Translations under genes and position numbers: made by a program
Notes under the pieces: generated by a model
Database searches by the model: none
Seen by the model: the letters and a program-made list of their open reading frames with translations, nothing else
What the model was told of the DNA's origin: nothing
Part shown: positions 5,500 through 6,412 of the stretch, piece after piece
Numbering within the stretch: position 1 is the stretch's first letter
Layout: the number at the start of each line of letters is the position of its first letter
From: an uncultured Collinsella sp.
GTDB taxonomy: Bacteria; Actinomycetota; Coriobacteriia; Coriobacteriales; Coriobacteriaceae
NCBI GenBank assembly: GCA_900754435.1
Contig: CAAECT010000120.1
Location: 1-6,412 of the forward strand
Direction of reading: 5' to 3'
Length of the DNA: 6,412 bases

Positions 5500-6163
5500 A
5501 ATGCGTCAGTATCCAGTGGATGCCGCGGGCCATGCGTAAGTCGGTTTGGGCAAAGTGATTGCCGGGGTTGAGCTCCAGCGTTGTTGGAATGCCGCGCTCG
5601 ACGAGCAGCGCTTCCATCGCGCGCGTGTCGTCGAGTACATGCCTCATCATGCGGTTGGGTGTCTTGGTCTCCTTTTTGCCGAGTGACAGGTAGACGGCTT
5701 GCGGGCTGCCGGCAAAAGGGGCCGTGCTGGCACGGTCGACAAAGTCGGGAAACCATAGCGACCCCGATGCGCTCGCGGCGCGGTCAAAGGCGTCGGTTTG
5801 CCAGAGGGACCAGAGTGCGAAGAGGCCCGCGAGCGAGTAACCGGCAATGCCGCGCCAGGTGGGCGGCTGAGGAAGCGACGACTCGACCTGGGGGATTATC
5901 TGATTCAGCAGCTCATCAAGAAAATCGGCAGCTTGGCCGCCGAAAGGCTCGGCATCGCGTACGGTCCCGTCGCATGCCCAGGGGCTCAGCTCGCGATTCC
6001 AATCGAGCCCGCCAATGGTGACGAGGGCGAATGGCGGACAGTCGAGCTCTCGGCAACACTTATAAACCTCGCTGCCGTCGCCCACGACCACAGGAAGGTA
6101 GATGACAGGCGCGCTTTCCGTATGATTCGAATAAACGGTTATCTGCTTTTGATGCGCTTCCAT
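5498..6163 (-). CDS. Alpha/beta-hydrolase, enterochelin-esterase/esterase-D-like
   Basis: A 221-residue predicted serine hydrolase of the alpha/beta fold, COG2819/Fes-like. The nucleophile elbow is GIAGYSLAG (105-113), with S110 as the likely nucleophile. The motif is G-x-S-x-A-G, with alanine at the usual second glycine. The catalytic histidine is probably H203 in NPGNHF (199-204). The acid is less certain, with E165 (GKKE) or D178/D179 as candidates. An N-terminal beta strand, YLPVVV (22-27), and IGGLDWNRELSPW (50-62) match the family oxyanion region. There is no signal peptide, so the protein is cytosolic and acts perhaps on an imported ester, thioester or siderophore-like substrate; the substrate is unknown. 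ATG 6163 is the only good start, but its ribosome site (GAGAGAAG, about 6177-6170) is weak. It is the only complete minus-strand gene in the right half and converges on the permease. Confidence 0.82.
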   Translation of the reverse strand: MEAHQKQITVYSNHTESAPVIYLPVVVGDGSEVYKCCRELDCPPFALVTIGGLDWNRELSPWACDGTVRDAEPFGGQAADFLDELLNQIIPQVESSLPQPPTWRGIAGYSLAGLFALWSLWQTDAFDRAASASGSLWFPDFVDRASTAPFAGSPQAVYLSLGKKETKTPNRMMRHVLDDTRAMEALLVERGIPTTLELNPGNHFAQTDLRMARGIHWILTH

Positions 6164-6275
6164 GACGGGCTTCTCTCAGTGTTGTGATATCGGCAGCCCC
6201 AATTGTCGCACGCCAGCGTATGCCGGTTGGGCTAGACCAAAGACAATCTCGTGCATCCCCTGCGGACGCATATGG

Positions 6276-6313
6276 AAAACGCCACCGCCGGAGGGGAGCT
6301 CGGCGGTGGCGTT
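6276..6313 (-). terminator. Intrinsic terminator of the upstream minus-strand gene
   Basis: On the minus strand AACGCCACCGCCG (6313-6301) and CGGCGGTGGCGTT (6290-6278) form a perfect 13-bp stem with a 10-base loop, ending in TTTT (6279-6276). It lies 57 bases after the stop codon at 6371 and before the hydrolase start, so the hydrolase should have its own promoter in 6164-6275. I could not identify that promoter with confidence: TTGTCT followed by CATACG is weak. On the plus strand the stem lacks a T-run. Confidence 0.88.
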
Positions 6314-6370
6314 GTTAAACGGTGCTGGGGCTCGGGGCCTTCGCGGGAGCTGCCATGAGCGCAGAGGCGT

Positions 6371-6412
6371 CTAAGAACGCTTACGGCTCGCCATGGTGCC
6401 TGCGGCGATAGC
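6371..6412 (-). CDS. C-terminal end of an unidentified protein (13 codons visible)
   Basis: Reading the minus strand inward from the right edge, an open frame encodes AIAAGTMASRKRS and ends with TAG at 6373-6371, followed by an intrinsic terminator at the expected distance. The small hydrophobic residues followed by a basic RKR tail would fit the end of a membrane-anchored or sortase-sorted surface protein, but 13 residues cannot establish that. The frame is supported mainly by the terminator behind it. No function is assigned. Confidence 0.45.
   Translation of the reverse strand, partial: AIAAGTMASRKRS

Noticed and set aside
5160..5756. 198-codon minus-strand frame across the permease end and terminator
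   Set aside because: It runs through the strong terminator and opposes two better-supported genes. Shadow frame.
6193..6232. Imperfect inverted repeat AGCCCCAA with TTGGGCT upstream of the hydrolase
   Set aside because: The arms need a bulge and are about 20 bases apart. Such matches are expected by chance in GC-rich DNA.
1..6412. CRISPR arrays, tRNA or rRNA genes, insertion sequences, prophage, toxin-antitoxin or defence genes
   Set aside because: Looked for on both strands and not seen. The window is consistent with ordinary metabolic genes plus control regions.

Overview
The window is bacterial, gene-dense and GC-rich in its coding parts. AGGAGG-type ribosome binding sites, intrinsic terminators and the protein set (a TPP-riboswitch thiamine salvage gene, a short MetE-like protein, a UraA-type permease, LysR control) fit a Gram-positive anaerobe. 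My best guess is a high-GC gut actinobacterium of the Coriobacteriia, Collinsella-like. That assignment is an impression from protein flavour and a recalled intergenic repeat, not a demonstrated result.

Layout. (1) 1-776, minus strand: 5' part of a hydroxyethylthiazole kinase gene (thiM), running off the left edge, preceded by a TPP riboswitch and an intrinsic terminator. (2) 777-874: divergent intergenic stretch holding a perfect 11-bp inverted repeat that looks like a REP/RAYT-type palindromic element. (3) 875-2690, plus strand: a Cof-type HAD phosphatase followed 10 bases later by a LysR-type regulator, probably one operon. (4) 2691-2845: an AT-rich control region with an interrupted dyad (TGATATAG-N7-CTATATCA) resembling the LysR-type MET-box, plus a perfect 14-bp palindrome inside a candidate promoter. 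(5) 2846-3979, plus: short cobalamin-independent methionine synthase-like protein (YxjG/YxjH type). (6) 4102-5436, plus: uracil permease, ended by a strong intrinsic terminator. (7) 5498-6163, minus: an alpha/beta-hydrolase (Fes/esterase-D-like), convergent with the permease. (8) 6164-6412: terminator and last 13 codons of another minus-strand gene.

How the parts work together. The central theme is nutrient-responsive metabolism. Thiazole salvage is controlled by TPP through RNA. Methionine formation is probably controlled by the adjacent LysR protein at the dyad upstream of the metE-like gene. The permease imports uracil for pyrimidine salvage. The HAD phosphatase and hydrolase have no assigned substrate. 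No gene-free stretch exceeds 300 bases, and I saw no tRNA, rRNA, CRISPR array, transposase or prophage gene. This is mostly ordinary core or housekeeping sequence; the most interesting parts are the three intergenic control regions.
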